Made by a program: the position numbers and the translations under genes. Below, in pieces: positions 1 through 7,411 of a DNA stretch of 13,087 nucleotides. The notes beneath the pieces were generated by a model that did no database searches, was not told where the DNA came from, and was given only the letters and a program-made list of their open reading frames with translations. Origin of the DNA: Lachnospiraceae bacterium (GTDB lineage Bacteria; Bacillota; Clostridia; Lachnospirales; Lachnospiraceae); contig DMLD01000015.1 in NCBI GenBank assembly GCA_003453515.1, forward strand, positions 1-13,087. Direction: 5' to 3'. The first letter of the stretch is position 1; each line of letters opens with the position of its first letter.

Positions 1-21
1 GGAGCGCCCGTCGGACGCTCC
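1..21 (-). terminator. Probable intrinsic terminator hairpin after the chemoreceptor gene
   Basis: Read on the minus strand this is GGAGCGTCC-GAC-GGGCGCTCC, a 9-bp GC-rich stem (one T-G wobble) with a 3-base loop. It lies about 25 bases past the stop codon of the chemoreceptor gene. Any U-tract would fall outside the window, so the intrinsic terminator call rests on stem and position only. Confidence 0.6.
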
Positions 22-45
22 CTGTTGATCTGCAATAGTTTACGA

Positions 46-1899
46 TCACTGAAGCTTGAACATATGCACGATCTCGTCAAGCATGTGAACATAATCCTCG
101 CACTCCTTGACCTTCTCCGTGATATCTCCCGCTCCGTTTACGATATCCGTAGTCTTGTCAGCGACATCCGTGATGCCGTGTGCCGACTCGCCGACCGTAA
201 CAGTGATATCGGATACAGCCTTGACGATCGTGTCGATGGATGTTGTCAGGTGACCCATACCGCCGTTGATCTCAAGCATGCTGTTCTTGAACATATCAGC
301 GTCGTCATGATACTGCTCGCTGACCTTGGTAAAGTTGTCGTAATCCGTAAGTACCGTCTCCTCGAGGAATCCGGTCATATCGGTGAGACACTCGCTCATC
401 AGTCCGACAGCCTCGTGTACCTCACCTACGATAGTGTCGATATCAGCGACCGCCTCAGAGGTCTGGTTTGCAAGGTTTCCGATCTCGGAAGCAACGACCG
501 CAAAGCCCTTGCCTGCTTCTCCTGCTCTCGCAGCCTCGATGGAGGCGTTCAATGCAAGCAGGCTTGTCTGTGAAGAAATAGACATGATGGTCTCGGTAAG
601 CTCATTGATCTTATCAACAGCCTTGGAGCTTTCGATCGCCTCGTCTGACTTAACACGCACGGTCTCGTACATATTGCGCGTCTTGTTGGAGGCAGCCTGT
701 GTAGACTGTCTGAGCTCCTCTGCACGGGACATGACCTCATCGGACATATCTGTTCCGCTCTTGGTGAGATCATCGATTCCTATCGCATCATCATGCATAC
801 CCTCAAGGTTCTGATTGATGGTATCGGTAGAAGCCGATGTCTCCTGCATAGCCGCAGCAAGCTCTTCAGTTGTTGCGGAGTTGTCGGAGCACATGCCGCT
901 CACATCGCCCGTTGTGGAGAACAGCGCTTCCACATCCTCCGTGATACGGTCTGCCGCATCGGATATCTTTCCTACTATATCTCTGAGGTTTTCACGCATA
1001 TAACGCATCTCCTGAGCAATAAGTCCGATCTCGTCGTTTCTCTTGACCAGCTTGGTACTGCTCGGATGATGACGGAAATCGAAATGTGCCGTTGCTGCCA
1101 CGATATTGAATATGCTGTGCATCGGACGCATAACCAATGTGACAAGTACATATACCAATATAAGAGCAACTACTATCATGATGATGGCAAGCCAGATGAG
1201 CTTCGTTGTCATCCCTCCAATGGGCGCCATGACCTTGGCATAATCACCGGTCACGACCACGATGTTGCCACCCTGTGTAAACGAATATCCTGCGTACTTA
1301 TCCTCGCCCTTAAACTCATATACGATAGAACCGTCTCCTATGGACTGAGGAGACTTGCCTGACTGGAGCTGTGTAACAAGAGCCGTCACTGCCGCATTCT
1401 CGACCTTGGCTCCGATCTTCTCCTCCGTCGGATGGAAGACCATCAAACCGTCCTTGCTTACAAAGTAAGCATACGAGCCCTCAACACCGTCAAGAACGAC
1501 CTCGCCGAGAGCGCCGTAGAAGTACTCCGTCATCTCCTTCTTGATCTCCTCGTTTTCAGGATCTGCCGCAAGCTTTGCGATAACATCATTCTCTGCCTTG
1601 GCAACCTCAGCCTCTGTCCTGCCAGACTTACCTTCGCTGAAAAGTCCGTTAAGACCGGAAGCTGCAGCCTCTGCGACATTCTTGGTGTAGTTGCTGTAGA
1701 TATCCTCTGTTGTGGATCTCGCTGTGATCGCGGACATCACCACCGTTATTCCTACTACAACCAAAATAACCAGGAAAAATATGACGACCATCTTGAACGC
1801 TAACGATTGAAATAAGTTCACATGATCCTTCACATCCTGAATCTTCGCACCCGCATGCTCAGGTGCCTCTTTTCGATTGACTGTGTTTTCGTTCTCCAT
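46..1899 (-). CDS. Methyl-accepting chemotaxis protein (transmembrane chemoreceptor)
   Basis: Membrane chemoreceptor that senses a ligand outside the cell and controls CheA kinase through CheW. Of 617 residues, 1-36 are cytoplasmic and charged, TM1 is about 37-58, an extracellular Cache-like sensor spans about 59-233 (with [16 protein letters not shown]), TM2 is about 234-257, a HAMP region runs to about 311, and a long coiled-coil signalling domain follows. The hairpin tip is unmistakable ([19 protein letters not shown], near 443-461). No C-terminal CheR-tethering pentapeptide is visible; the protein ends HMFKLQ. An in-frame ATG exists at 1962, but it sits upstream of the predicted transcription start (about 1959), whereas the ATG at 1899 is preceded by AGAAAGG at 8 nt, so 1899 was chosen. 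The ligand cannot be told. It appears monocistronic. Confidence 0.96.
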   Translation of the reverse strand: MENENTVNRKEAPEHAGAKIQDVKDHVNLFQSLAFKMVVIFFLVILVVVGITVVMSAITARSTTEDIYSNYTKNVAEAAASGLNGLFSEGKSGRTEAEVAKAENDVIAKLAADPENEEIKKEMTEYFYGALGEVVLDGVEGSYAYFVSKDGLMVFHPTEEKIGAKVENAAVTALVTQLQSGKSPQSIGDGSIVYEFKGEDKYAGYSFTQGGNIVVVTGDYAKVMAPIGGMTTKLIWLAIIMIVVALILVYVLVTLVMRPMHSIFNIVAATAHFDFRHHPSSTKLVKRNDEIGLIAQEMRYMRENLRDIVGKISDAADRITEDVEALFSTTGDVSGMCSDNSATTEELAAAMQETSASTDTINQNLEGMHDDAIGIDDLTKSGTDMSDEVMSRAEELRQSTQAASNKTRNMYETVRVKSDEAIESSKAVDKINELTETIMSISSQTSLLALNASIEAARAGEAGKGFAVVASEIGNLANQTSEAVADIDTIVGEVHEAVGLMSECLTDMTGFLEETVLTDYDNFTKVSEQYHDDADMFKNSMLEINGGMGHLTTSIDTIVKAVSDITVTVGESAHGITDVADKTTDIVNGAGDITEKVKECEDYVHMLDEIVHMFKLQ

Positions 1900-1965
1900 A
1901 AAGTTTGCCTTTCTGGGGCTTATATTTTTACGCACTGCGCACCCCGACGCTAACTCCCACACGAT

Positions 1966-1994
1966 ATAATATCACATTTTTGACATCTTGTGAA
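1966..1994 (-). promoter_or_regulatory. Sigma-A-type promoter of the chemoreceptor gene
   Basis: On the minus strand: TTCACA (1994-1989), a 17-bp spacer, TATTAT (1971-1966). Each hexamer matches consensus at 5 of 6 positions and the spacing is ideal. The predicted start is near 1959, giving a leader of about 60 nt before the ATG at 1899. An inverted pair TCACA-N12-TGTGA (1972-1993) is embedded between the two boxes. No SigD-type motif was seen, which is notable for a chemotaxis gene. Confidence 0.7.
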
Positions 1995-2021
1995 GTGTTT
2001 TTTTATTTTTCCGCTCCTTTT

Positions 2022-3392
2022 TTATTCCGCAAACCCCTTTTTTTTCGCGATATGTGATACATAGTACCACATTGTGACAAACGACGCCGACCCGCCTATG
2101 ACATTTGACACCGGCTCCGCTGCAAAGACACCGTTCACTGCCGGCTCCATCACCATGGGAAGCAGATAAGTCAGCGGCACGACAAGTATGACCTTTCTGA
2201 ATATCGAGAAAAATATCGATCTGCCCCTGCGGTTCAGTGCCTTGTACGACGTCTGCCCTATGTACATCAGTGTCATAAATAAAAATGCCACGAAGTATAT
2301 CCTTGTCGCCCTGACAGCGTCCATCATGATCTCGGGATCCTCCGAAAATATCGAAATGAACATGGCAGGAAACGCCATGATGAGCACCCACACAACGGCG
2401 GTATATACAAGGCTCATCACGCTCATCACCCTGATCCCTGACTTCACGCGGTCGATCCTGTCCGCCCCGAAATTAAAGCTCACAAACGGAGCCGCCCCCT
2501 CACATATGGCAAGTATGGGCGTCTCAAACACCTGTCTGAGCGAAGCTATCACCGTCATCACCGATATATACAAGTGTCCGCCGGTTCTCGACAGTACCGC
2601 ATTGCACACTATGTTTACGAGCGCATTTGTAAACTGCATCACGAACGAAGCCACCCCGAGTGTCACTATCTGCAGGCTCAGACGCACTCTCGGGTGCTTT
2701 ATGCTGAAAAATGAAAGCTTGAGTGGGAGCGGCATCTTCTTGTTGATAAGTATGGAAAATACTATCACGGCAGACACTGCCTGACTGATTATCGTGGCAA
2801 GCGCGGCACCGCTTATACCCATATCAAACAGAAAAATAAACAGCGGATCGAGACCGAGGTTCAGCACGGCTCCCGTCACCACCGAGATCATCCCGAGCAT
2901 CGGAAAGCCCTGGGCATTTATAAACGGATTCATGCCTATTGAGATCATGGAAAATACAGTTCCGAGAAGATATATCCTCAGATAAGGCAGCGAATAAAGC
3001 ATGGCTGTATCGCCCGCACCAAAGAGCTTTAGCAGGGACTCGGCACAGCTTATCCCTATGATCATGAGCACTACTGCGGTGGCTGCTTCCAGATACAGGC
3101 ACTGCTGCATGATAGCCTCTGCCCTTACCTTCTTTTTTCCGCCCATGGCGATCGAAAACAGAGGCGCACCGCCGCCTGCGTACAGGTTGGTGAACGCGGT
3201 TATCATTATGATAACAGGAAATGTAAGCCCGAGTCCTCCCAGCGCCTCGCTCCCCACATCCGGGATCCTTCCTATATATACCCTGTCTATCAGGTTGTAT
3301 AAAAGATTTACAAGCTGCGCTATCAGCATCGGAACCGCGCCGGCAACTATGCTTTTTGTTATACTTCCCTCTCTGAAATCCAACTGCTTCAT
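2022..3392 (-). CDS. MATE-family efflux transporter (MepA-like), divergent from the LacI regulator
   Basis: Inner-membrane multidrug/toxin exporter of the MATE family, expected to use a sodium or proton gradient. The 456 residues and the alternating hydrophobic segments fit the usual 12-helix, two-bundle fold. Family-like features include the N-terminal PMLIAQLVNLLYNLIDRVYIG, the NLYAGGGAPLFSIAMGGKK segment after helix 2, and GAVLNLGLDPLFIFLFDMGI before helix 6. The start at 3392 has GGGAGG about 6-7 nt upstream. It has its own promoter and a very short leader. It ends about 28 bp before the chemoreceptor promoter, with no convincing terminator between. The substrate cannot be read from sequence. 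The divergent LacI-type regulator is the likely controller, by position only. Confidence 0.93.
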   Translation of the reverse strand: MKQLDFREGSITKSIVAGAVPMLIAQLVNLLYNLIDRVYIGRIPDVGSEALGGLGLTFPVIIMITAFTNLYAGGGAPLFSIAMGGKKKVRAEAIMQQCLYLEAATAVVLMIIGISCAESLLKLFGAGDTAMLYSLPYLRIYLLGTVFSMISIGMNPFINAQGFPMLGMISVVTGAVLNLGLDPLFIFLFDMGISGAALATIISQAVSAVIVFSILINKKMPLPLKLSFFSIKHPRVRLSLQIVTLGVASFVMQFTNALVNIVCNAVLSRTGGHLYISVMTVIASLRQVFETPILAICEGAAPFVSFNFGADRIDRVKSGIRVMSVMSLVYTAVVWVLIMAFPAMFISIFSEDPEIMMDAVRATRIYFVAFLFMTLMYIGQTSYKALNRRGRSIFFSIFRKVILVVPLTYLLPMVMEPAVNGVFAAEPVSNVIGGSASFVTMWYYVSHIAKKKGFAE

Positions 3393-3413
3393 GATCTGCC
3401 TCCCGAATGCAAA

Positions 3414-3442
3414 ACTATATCACAATATCCGGGTACAGTCAA
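3414..3442 (-). promoter_or_regulatory. Sigma-A-type promoter of the first MATE gene
   Basis: On the minus strand: TTGACT (3442-3437), a 17-bp spacer, TATAGT (3419-3414), both 5 of 6 to consensus. The predicted start is about 3407, leaving a leader of about 15 nt that contains the GGGAGG ribosome binding site. Its -35 box lies 31 bp from the -35 box of the divergent regulator gene. Confidence 0.75.
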
Positions 3443-3452
3443 GGTTTGCAAA

Positions 3453-3486
3453 GCAATATCGCTATTTTTTTACTTGCGAAATCGCT
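3453..3486. promoter_or_regulatory. Candidate tandem operator elements in the MATE/LacI spacer
   Basis: Two related 11-mers occur on the plus strand: GCAATATCGCT at 3453-3463 and GCGAAATCGCT at 3476-3486. They match at 9 of 11 positions and are 23 bp apart, close to two helical turns. The first lies between the two -35 boxes and is part of a near-palindrome AGCAATATCGCT (3452-3463). The second overlaps the -35 box of the regulator gene. A weaker relative, CAATATC, occurs at 3423-3429 inside the MATE promoter spacer. Operator function is inferred from placement; no known consensus is claimed. Confidence 0.35.
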
Positions 3487-3502
3487 CCTGCTGTGATATA
3501 CT
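3474..3502 (+). promoter_or_regulatory. Promoter of the LacI-family regulator gene
   Basis: TTGCGA (3474-3479), 17-bp spacer, TATACT (3497-3502). The -10 matches 5 of 6 and the -35 matches 4 of 6. The predicted start is near 3509, giving a leader of about 85 nt before the ATG at 3594. A perfect 10-bp palindrome, GAAATATTTC (3512-3521), lies just after the predicted start. Confidence 0.65.
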
Positions 3503-3555
3503 TAAATAGTTGAAATATTTCGTTCGGTGGGTTTCGTTGTTAGATGTGACCCCTT

Positions 3556-3570
3556 ACCGGCTCGACCGGT
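3556..3570. repeat. Inverted repeat in the regulator leader
   Basis: ACCGG-CTCGA-CCGGT, two perfect 5-bp arms around a 5-base centre, located about 47-61 nt into the predicted leader and 24 bases before the regulator's start codon. It could be a small RNA hairpin near the ribosome binding site or a protein-binding site. The sequence does not decide between these. Confidence 0.35.
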
Positions 3571-3593
3571 TCTTCATCACGGGAGATGAGATT

Positions 3594-4589
3594 ATGACTA
3601 CGATCAAGGATATAGCAGACAGGCTCGGTGTATCATCGGGTACCGTATCCAAGGGACTCAACGGCGCGGATGATATAAGCGAGCAGCTTCGCAATAAAAT
3701 ACTTGAGACAGCTGTCGAGATGGGCTATACCAAAAAAAGCATCCACAGACAGGACACAAGGAAGCTGTGCATTTTTATAGAAAACATGGACTACTATCTC
3801 GAGGACGACTTCGGATACGATATCCTGTTGGGCTTCAGGCAGGCTGCCTTTAAGGAAAAATGGGATGTTGAGGTGATACCTGTCAGCCATGATTTTCAGA
3901 TAAAGAGACCGTATGACCCGTTCATGCTGGGCCGCAATATCAGCGGCGCACTGCTGATCGGCTTCGCACTGGACGATCCGTGGATGAAGGAGCTTGAAAA
4001 TACTAAGGTTCCGACGATCCTTTTTGACAACTATATCAAGGACAATCCCATGTGCGGCTCTGTCGGCAGCGATTCCGATGAGGGTATAGGGCTGGCGATC
4101 GACCATCTGGCAAAGCTCGGGCACAGAAAGATAGCCTTCCTCGACGGACCGGAGGGCTCCATGATATCGGAAAACCGCATGAACGCCTACAAGTTCAACA
4201 TGGAAAAGCACGGCTTTGCCTACTCCAACAGGTTTATCGCATATGAGCCGTACAGTCTCGATGCAGCCACAAGGCATGTGTCAAGATTTGTAGACGTGGG
4301 CGTGACCGCCATACTGTGTGGCAACGATACGTTGGCATTCGGCGTGCTTGCGGAGTGCAAAAAGCTCGGTCTCAGAGTCCCCGAGGACATCAGTGTCATC
4401 GGCTTTGACGACATACCCGGCTGTGAAAAAAGCGAGCCGCCTCTTACCTCGGTAAAGCAGGACAGAGTTCAGCTCGGAAAGTGTTGCTACTATGTACTTT
4501 ATGCTCTTGTAAACGGTGTATCCCTGAGCAGGAACCTCCTCAGAACATCTCTGACGGTGAGAGGTTCGACTGCCCCGGTAAAGAATTAG
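3594..4589 (+). CDS. LacI/GalR-family transcriptional regulator
   Basis: DNA-binding regulator of the LacI/GalR family, normally a repressor released or activated by a small ligand, often a sugar. The 331 residues match the usual family length. Residues 4-24 form the helix-turn-helix (IKDIADRLGVSSGTVSKGLNG), a variant of the common TVSRVLNG motif, followed by a hinge near 45-50. The periplasmic-binding-like core occupies about 57-327, with GSDSDEGIGLAI near 158-169, ILCGNDTLAFG near 240-250 and VPEDISVIGFDD near 262-273, all classic. An in-frame ATG at 3510 would sit right at the predicted transcription start without a ribosome binding site; the ATG at 3594 follows GGGAGATGAG, so it was chosen. 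It is divergent from one MATE gene and convergent with another, with no sugar gene nearby. Its ligand and targets are unknown. Confidence 0.93.
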   Translation: MTTIKDIADRLGVSSGTVSKGLNGADDISEQLRNKILETAVEMGYTKKSIHRQDTRKLCIFIENMDYYLEDDFGYDILLGFRQAAFKEKWDVEVIPVSHDFQIKRPYDPFMLGRNISGALLIGFALDDPWMKELENTKVPTILFDNYIKDNPMCGSVGSDSDEGIGLAIDHLAKLGHRKIAFLDGPEGSMISENRMNAYKFNMEKHGFAYSNRFIAYEPYSLDAATRHVSRFVDVGVTAILCGNDTLAFGVLAECKKLGLRVPEDISVIGFDDIPGCEKSEPPLTSVKQDRVQLGKCCYYVLYALVNGVSLSRNLLRTSLTVRGSTAPVKN

Positions 4590-4594
4590 TGAAG

Positions 4595-4628
4595 AAATCC
4601 CGCACAGACTTCGTCTTGTGCGGGATTT
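4595..4628. terminator. Shared bidirectional terminator between the LacI regulator and the second MATE gene
   Basis: AAATCCCGCACA pairs perfectly with TGTGCGGGATTT over 12 bp, capped by GAC-TTC-GTC with one bulged T. The stem begins 5 bases after the regulator's stop and its far end overlaps the stop codon of the convergent MATE gene, so it can serve both strands. U-tracts are short on both sides (ATTT then AT), so termination may be partial. Confidence 0.75.
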
Positions 4629-6081
4629 ATAACTTCTTGACAGTATTTTTATAAAGTCTTCTGAAAAATATCGACGACAGCAGCAGTGACATACCCTCAG
4701 CTATGGGAAACGCCCACCAGATATTGGTGACATCCCCTGTCAGGGAAAGCAGCCACGCCGCAGGGATAAGTACAACAAGCTGACGTCCGATCGATACGAA
4801 CAGCGAGTATATACTCTTTGAAAACGCCTGAAATATCGACCCCATCACTATACATACCGCCGCAAGCACAAACGATGTCGATATGATCCTGAGCGCAGGC
4901 ACACCGAGTCTTATCATCTCATCTCCGGCATCAAACAGCTTCAAAAGTATCTCCGGGAAAAGCTGAAAGAGGATCGTCCCGACCCCCATGATACATATAG
5001 CGAGCAGCATCGAAAACTTAAGGGATTCCTTTATCCTTTCACGCTTACTCGCTCCGTAGTTGTACGCAAGCACCGGAATAAGTCCGTTGTTCAGCCCGAA
5101 TACCGGCATGAAGAAAAAGCTCTGCAGTCTGAAATACACTCCGAATACCGCCGTTGCCGTATCGGAGAACGTGCCGAGTATCTTGTTCATCGCATAGCTC
5201 ATCACCGATCCTATGGAAATCATAAGTATCGACGGTACGCCCACCAGATATATCTGCTTGATCGCGTAGGCATGCGGTCTGAATATCGCCTTTATCGACA
5301 GAGTTATATCGGAATTGAACTTAAGGTTGCAAAACAGTCCCACGATTGTGGCAACGCTCTGTCCTATGACCGTGGCATAAGCCGCTCCGGCAACTCCCAT
5401 CCTTGGCAATCCGAAAAGCCCGAATATCATGATCGGATCAAGTATGATATTGATGACGGCTCCGGTCACCTGTGAAAACATACTGTACAGCGTACGCCCC
5501 GTCGACTGCAAAAGCCTTTCGAACGTGACCTGCAAAAACAGGGGCATCGATATACAGCTGATGATCCCGAGATATGTCTCGCCGTATGAGATTATGAGCT
5601 CATCCGAGCTCTGTGCACCTATGATCGCTCTTGCTCCAAACAAGCCTACCAGCAAAAAGAGCAGGGAGCTTAACACTATGACAAACAGCCCCGCGTTGGC
5701 AGCGTGGTTTGCCTTGTCATATCTTTTCTCCCCAAGGGATCTCGACAAAAGCGCATTGATACCGACTCCGGTACCCGCCGCCACGGATATCATGAAATTC
5801 TGCACAGGAAAGGCAAGAGTCACAGCCGTAAGCGCTCTCTCCTCTATCTGCGCAACAAAAACCGAATCTACTATATTGTACAGAGCCTGAACCAGCATCG
5901 ATATCATCATCGGAAGAGACATGGATACGATCAGCCTTTTGACAGGCAGTGTACCCATCTTGTTCTCACTTCTTGGCTCTCCTCCCGATATATCACCGTC
6001 GACCGAGGAGGCATCCTCCTTCAGATAGTTCTCTATCTGCTTATCACCGAGTTCGTCTCTGTCTTTATCCATATTACTCAT
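4627..6081 (-). CDS. MATE-family efflux transporter with acidic N-terminal extension
   Basis: A second MATE-family membrane exporter, 484 residues. The first 45 or so residues are hydrophilic and acidic (many D and E) and lie before the first helix, longer than in the neighbouring MATE protein. The transporter body starts around PVKRLIVSMSLPMMISMLVQ and shows family-like segments such as GTGVGINALLSRSLGEKRYD and GAVINIILDPIMIFGLFGL. The start at 6081 has GGAAGG 11 nt upstream; an ATG three codons later is also possible. It follows the YvyF-type gene by 22 bp on the same strand with no terminator seen, so it is probably the last gene of the comFC operon. It ends in a hairpin shared with the regulator gene. 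The substrate is unknown. Confidence 0.92.
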   Translation of the reverse strand: MSNMDKDRDELGDKQIENYLKEDASSVDGDISGGEPRSENKMGTLPVKRLIVSMSLPMMISMLVQALYNIVDSVFVAQIEERALTAVTLAFPVQNFMISVAAGTGVGINALLSRSLGEKRYDKANHAANAGLFVIVLSSLLFLLVGLFGARAIIGAQSSDELIISYGETYLGIISCISMPLFLQVTFERLLQSTGRTLYSMFSQVTGAVINIILDPIMIFGLFGLPRMGVAGAAYATVIGQSVATIVGLFCNLKFNSDITLSIKAIFRPHAYAIKQIYLVGVPSILMISIGSVMSYAMNKILGTFSDTATAVFGVYFRLQSFFFMPVFGLNNGLIPVLAYNYGASKRERIKESLKFSMLLAICIMGVGTILFQLFPEILLKLFDAGDEMIRLGVPALRIISTSFVLAAVCIVMGSIFQAFSKSIYSLFVSIGRQLVVLIPAAWLLSLTGDVTNIWWAFPIAEGMSLLLSSIFFRRLYKNTVKKL

Positions 6082-6103
6082 TTGATCTTAAACCTTCCGT
6101 TAC

Positions 6104-6514
6104 TCACCCGAGGAAGCGCATCTTGTCGCTGTCAGGTGCCTTCTTCTTGGCAGGCTCCGGCTTTGTCGGCTTCTTGATCCCCGCTGCATCCTCAAGATCA
6201 TGCGTGATGCCGTTTTTACAGCTGTCGCAGAATCTTCCGCTCTTGATGGTCTTACCGCATCGTTCACACGGGATACCTATCGGCGACTCCTCCGAGAAAA
6301 CAAGCCTGTCCTCACGTACCCACCTCTGTATCTGCTTGGGACTTACCTCACACTCCTTGGAAAGCGTGCGCATATCGACGTTCGGATGCTCGCGGACGAA
6401 CTGCTTTACCTCCTTGAACTTTTCCTCCAAAGCCTTATTACAGTTCTGGCACACTCTCGGTCCCGATACATAATTAAAAAGCTTTCCACATTTTGCACAT
6501 GCGATCAATTCCAT
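6104..6514 (-). CDS. yvyF: YvyF / TIGR03826-type flagellar-operon protein with two zinc-ribbon halves
   Basis: Small 136-residue protein matching the flagellar-operon family typified by Bacillus subtilis YvyF. Four CxxC pairs are visible: C6/C9, C22/C25, C83/C86 and C96/C99, suggesting two small zinc-binding modules. Between them, residues about 48-70 (MRTLSKECEVSPKQIQRWV) look like a helix-turn-helix. The tail (about 110-136) is rich in lysine, proline and alanine. The start has a perfect AGGAGGT six bases upstream. It follows comFC by 42 bp, the same order as in B. subtilis, where yvyF sits between comFC and flgM. The helix-turn-helix implies DNA or protein binding, but its exact role is not established here. 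Cytoplasmic. Confidence 0.85.
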   Translation of the reverse strand: MELIACAKCGKLFNYVSGPRVCQNCNKALEEKFKEVKQFVREHPNVDMRTLSKECEVSPKQIQRWVREDRLVFSEESPIGIPCERCGKTIKSGRFCDSCKNGITHDLEDAAGIKKPTKPEPAKKKAPDSDKMRFLG

Positions 6515-6556
6515 GACGGCACCTCCTACATTTATGTTTATTATTTCTTATCGATC

Positions 6557-7273
6557 CTATACCGACTCACTGCCTATACACAGGCATATCCCATATACAC
6601 TCCCGGCGCCGCCCATAAGCAGCACCCTCGCGCACTCGTCAAGCGTCGCCCCGGTGGTGTATATATCATCCACCAAAAGGATATTGGCACCGCCGATGAT
6701 ATCAGACCTGCCTTTCTCCGAGAGCTCAAACACGCCCTTAAGCATTTTTCTTCTTTGACCGGGATCAAGCTCCTTTAAAGCCCTTGTCTGCCTACTTCTT
6801 ACCAGAGCCTCTACGACAGGCAGTCCCAGCCTCAGTCCAAGCTCACAGGCAAGCTGTCCCGCCTGATTGTAGCCCCTGAACCACTCACGCCTTCTGTGTA
6901 TAGGAACCGGAACTATGGCATCGATATGCCACCCTCTTATCCTCTCCAGATGCCTGCCGGCGATCTGATCAGCATAGAAGGCGGCGTCAGAAAAACAGCC
7001 TCCGTACTTAAACTCTGCCATGGCTCTCCTCATATCCTCGTTGTATACAAAGAGTGCGGCATTCTCCGTTAAGGCTCCGTCCACGCGCCTGCCACAGTCG
7101 AAACAGAGCTCAGCCTCCGGATCGGCTATCGGCTTTCCGCATCTGCGGCACACCGGCTCTCTGACCTCGGGGAGCTTTTTCTGACAGACACTGCACACCC
7201 CGGTCTCGCGGGTCTTCAGCAGTCTTTGGCATAAAATACATTTGTCCGGAAAAAGAATCTCTGAAAAGCGCAT
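6557..7273 (-). CDS. comFC: ComFC-type phosphoribosyltransferase-fold protein (ComF family)
   Basis: ComF-family protein of 238 residues. In naturally competent bacteria ComFC is needed for DNA uptake/processing; in others the role is less clear. The N-terminal part carries eight cysteines in CxxC pairs (C12/C15, C27/C30, C42/C45, C57/C60), a zinc-finger region. The C-terminal part has the phosphoribosyltransferase signature ILLVDDIYTTGAT (198-210), plus the family segment VPVPIHRRREWFRGYNQA. A longer in-frame GTG start exists at 7309, but it lacks a ribosome binding site, whereas the ATG at 7273 has AGAAAGG seven bases upstream. A strong promoter lies 64-92 bp upstream, making this the first gene of a likely comFC-yvyF-MATE operon. 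No comFA helicase gene is adjacent; recD2 sits where it might be. Confidence 0.92.
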   Translation of the reverse strand: MRFSEILFPDKCILCQRLLKTRETGVCSVCQKKLPEVREPVCRRCGKPIADPEAELCFDCGRRVDGALTENAALFVYNEDMRRAMAEFKYGGCFSDAAFYADQIAGRHLERIRGWHIDAIVPVPIHRRREWFRGYNQAGQLACELGLRLGLPVVEALVRSRQTRALKELDPGQRRKMLKGVFELSEKGRSDIIGGANILLVDDIYTTGATLDECARVLLMGGAGSVYGICLCIGSESV

Positions 7274-7336
7274 AGCACATCCTTTCTCTTTCTCACTATC
7301 GCTTTTCACAAAAATAATTCCCTAACATACATTGTG

Positions 7337-7365
7337 ATTATAACACATCATTTCGACATCCGCAA
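7337..7365 (-). promoter_or_regulatory. Extended -10 promoter of the comFC-yvyF-MATE operon
   Basis: On the minus strand: TTGCGG (7365-7360), 17-bp spacer, TATAAT (7342-7337) preceded by TGT, a perfect -10 with the TGn extension. The weak -35 (3 of 6) is compensated by the extended -10. The predicted start is near 7330, leaving about 57 nt of leader. Confidence 0.75.
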
Positions 7366-7371
7366 GTCCTG

Positions 7372-7411
7372 ATTGCCTAGGGATAAACTGATAAATTCAG
7401 TGTAAGGCAAT
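7372..7411. repeat. Nested inverted repeats across the recD2 stop codon
   Basis: Outer arms ATTGCCT (7372-7378) and AGGCAAT (7405-7411) are perfect over 7 bp; inner arms ACTGA (7387-7391) and TCAGT (7397-7401) are perfect over 5 bp. The recD2 stop codon lies in the inner arm. No U-tract follows on the minus strand, so it is at best a weak terminator or a 3' stabilising structure. Confidence 0.35.

Noticed and set aside
25..1803. Several plus-strand ORFs of 60-190 residues opposite the chemoreceptor
   Set aside because: They are antisense shadows of a well-supported coding frame, with no ribosome binding sites or recognisable domains.
1900..1962. N-terminal extension of the chemoreceptor using the ATG at 1962
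   Set aside because: It lies upstream of the predicted transcription start and has no ribosome binding site; the ATG at 1899 has both in order.
1972..2391. 139-residue minus-strand ORF rich in H, C and G
   Set aside because: It overlaps the MATE gene in another frame, has composition typical of an out-of-frame shadow and resembles nothing I recognise.
3510..3593. 28-residue N-terminal extension of the LacI-type regulator
   Set aside because: It would start at the predicted transcription start without a ribosome binding site, and LacI proteins normally begin right at the helix-turn-helix, as from 3594.
7274..7309. GTG start extending ComFC by 12 residues
   Set aside because: No ribosome binding site upstream, while the ATG at 7273 has a good one and gives a family-like N-terminus.
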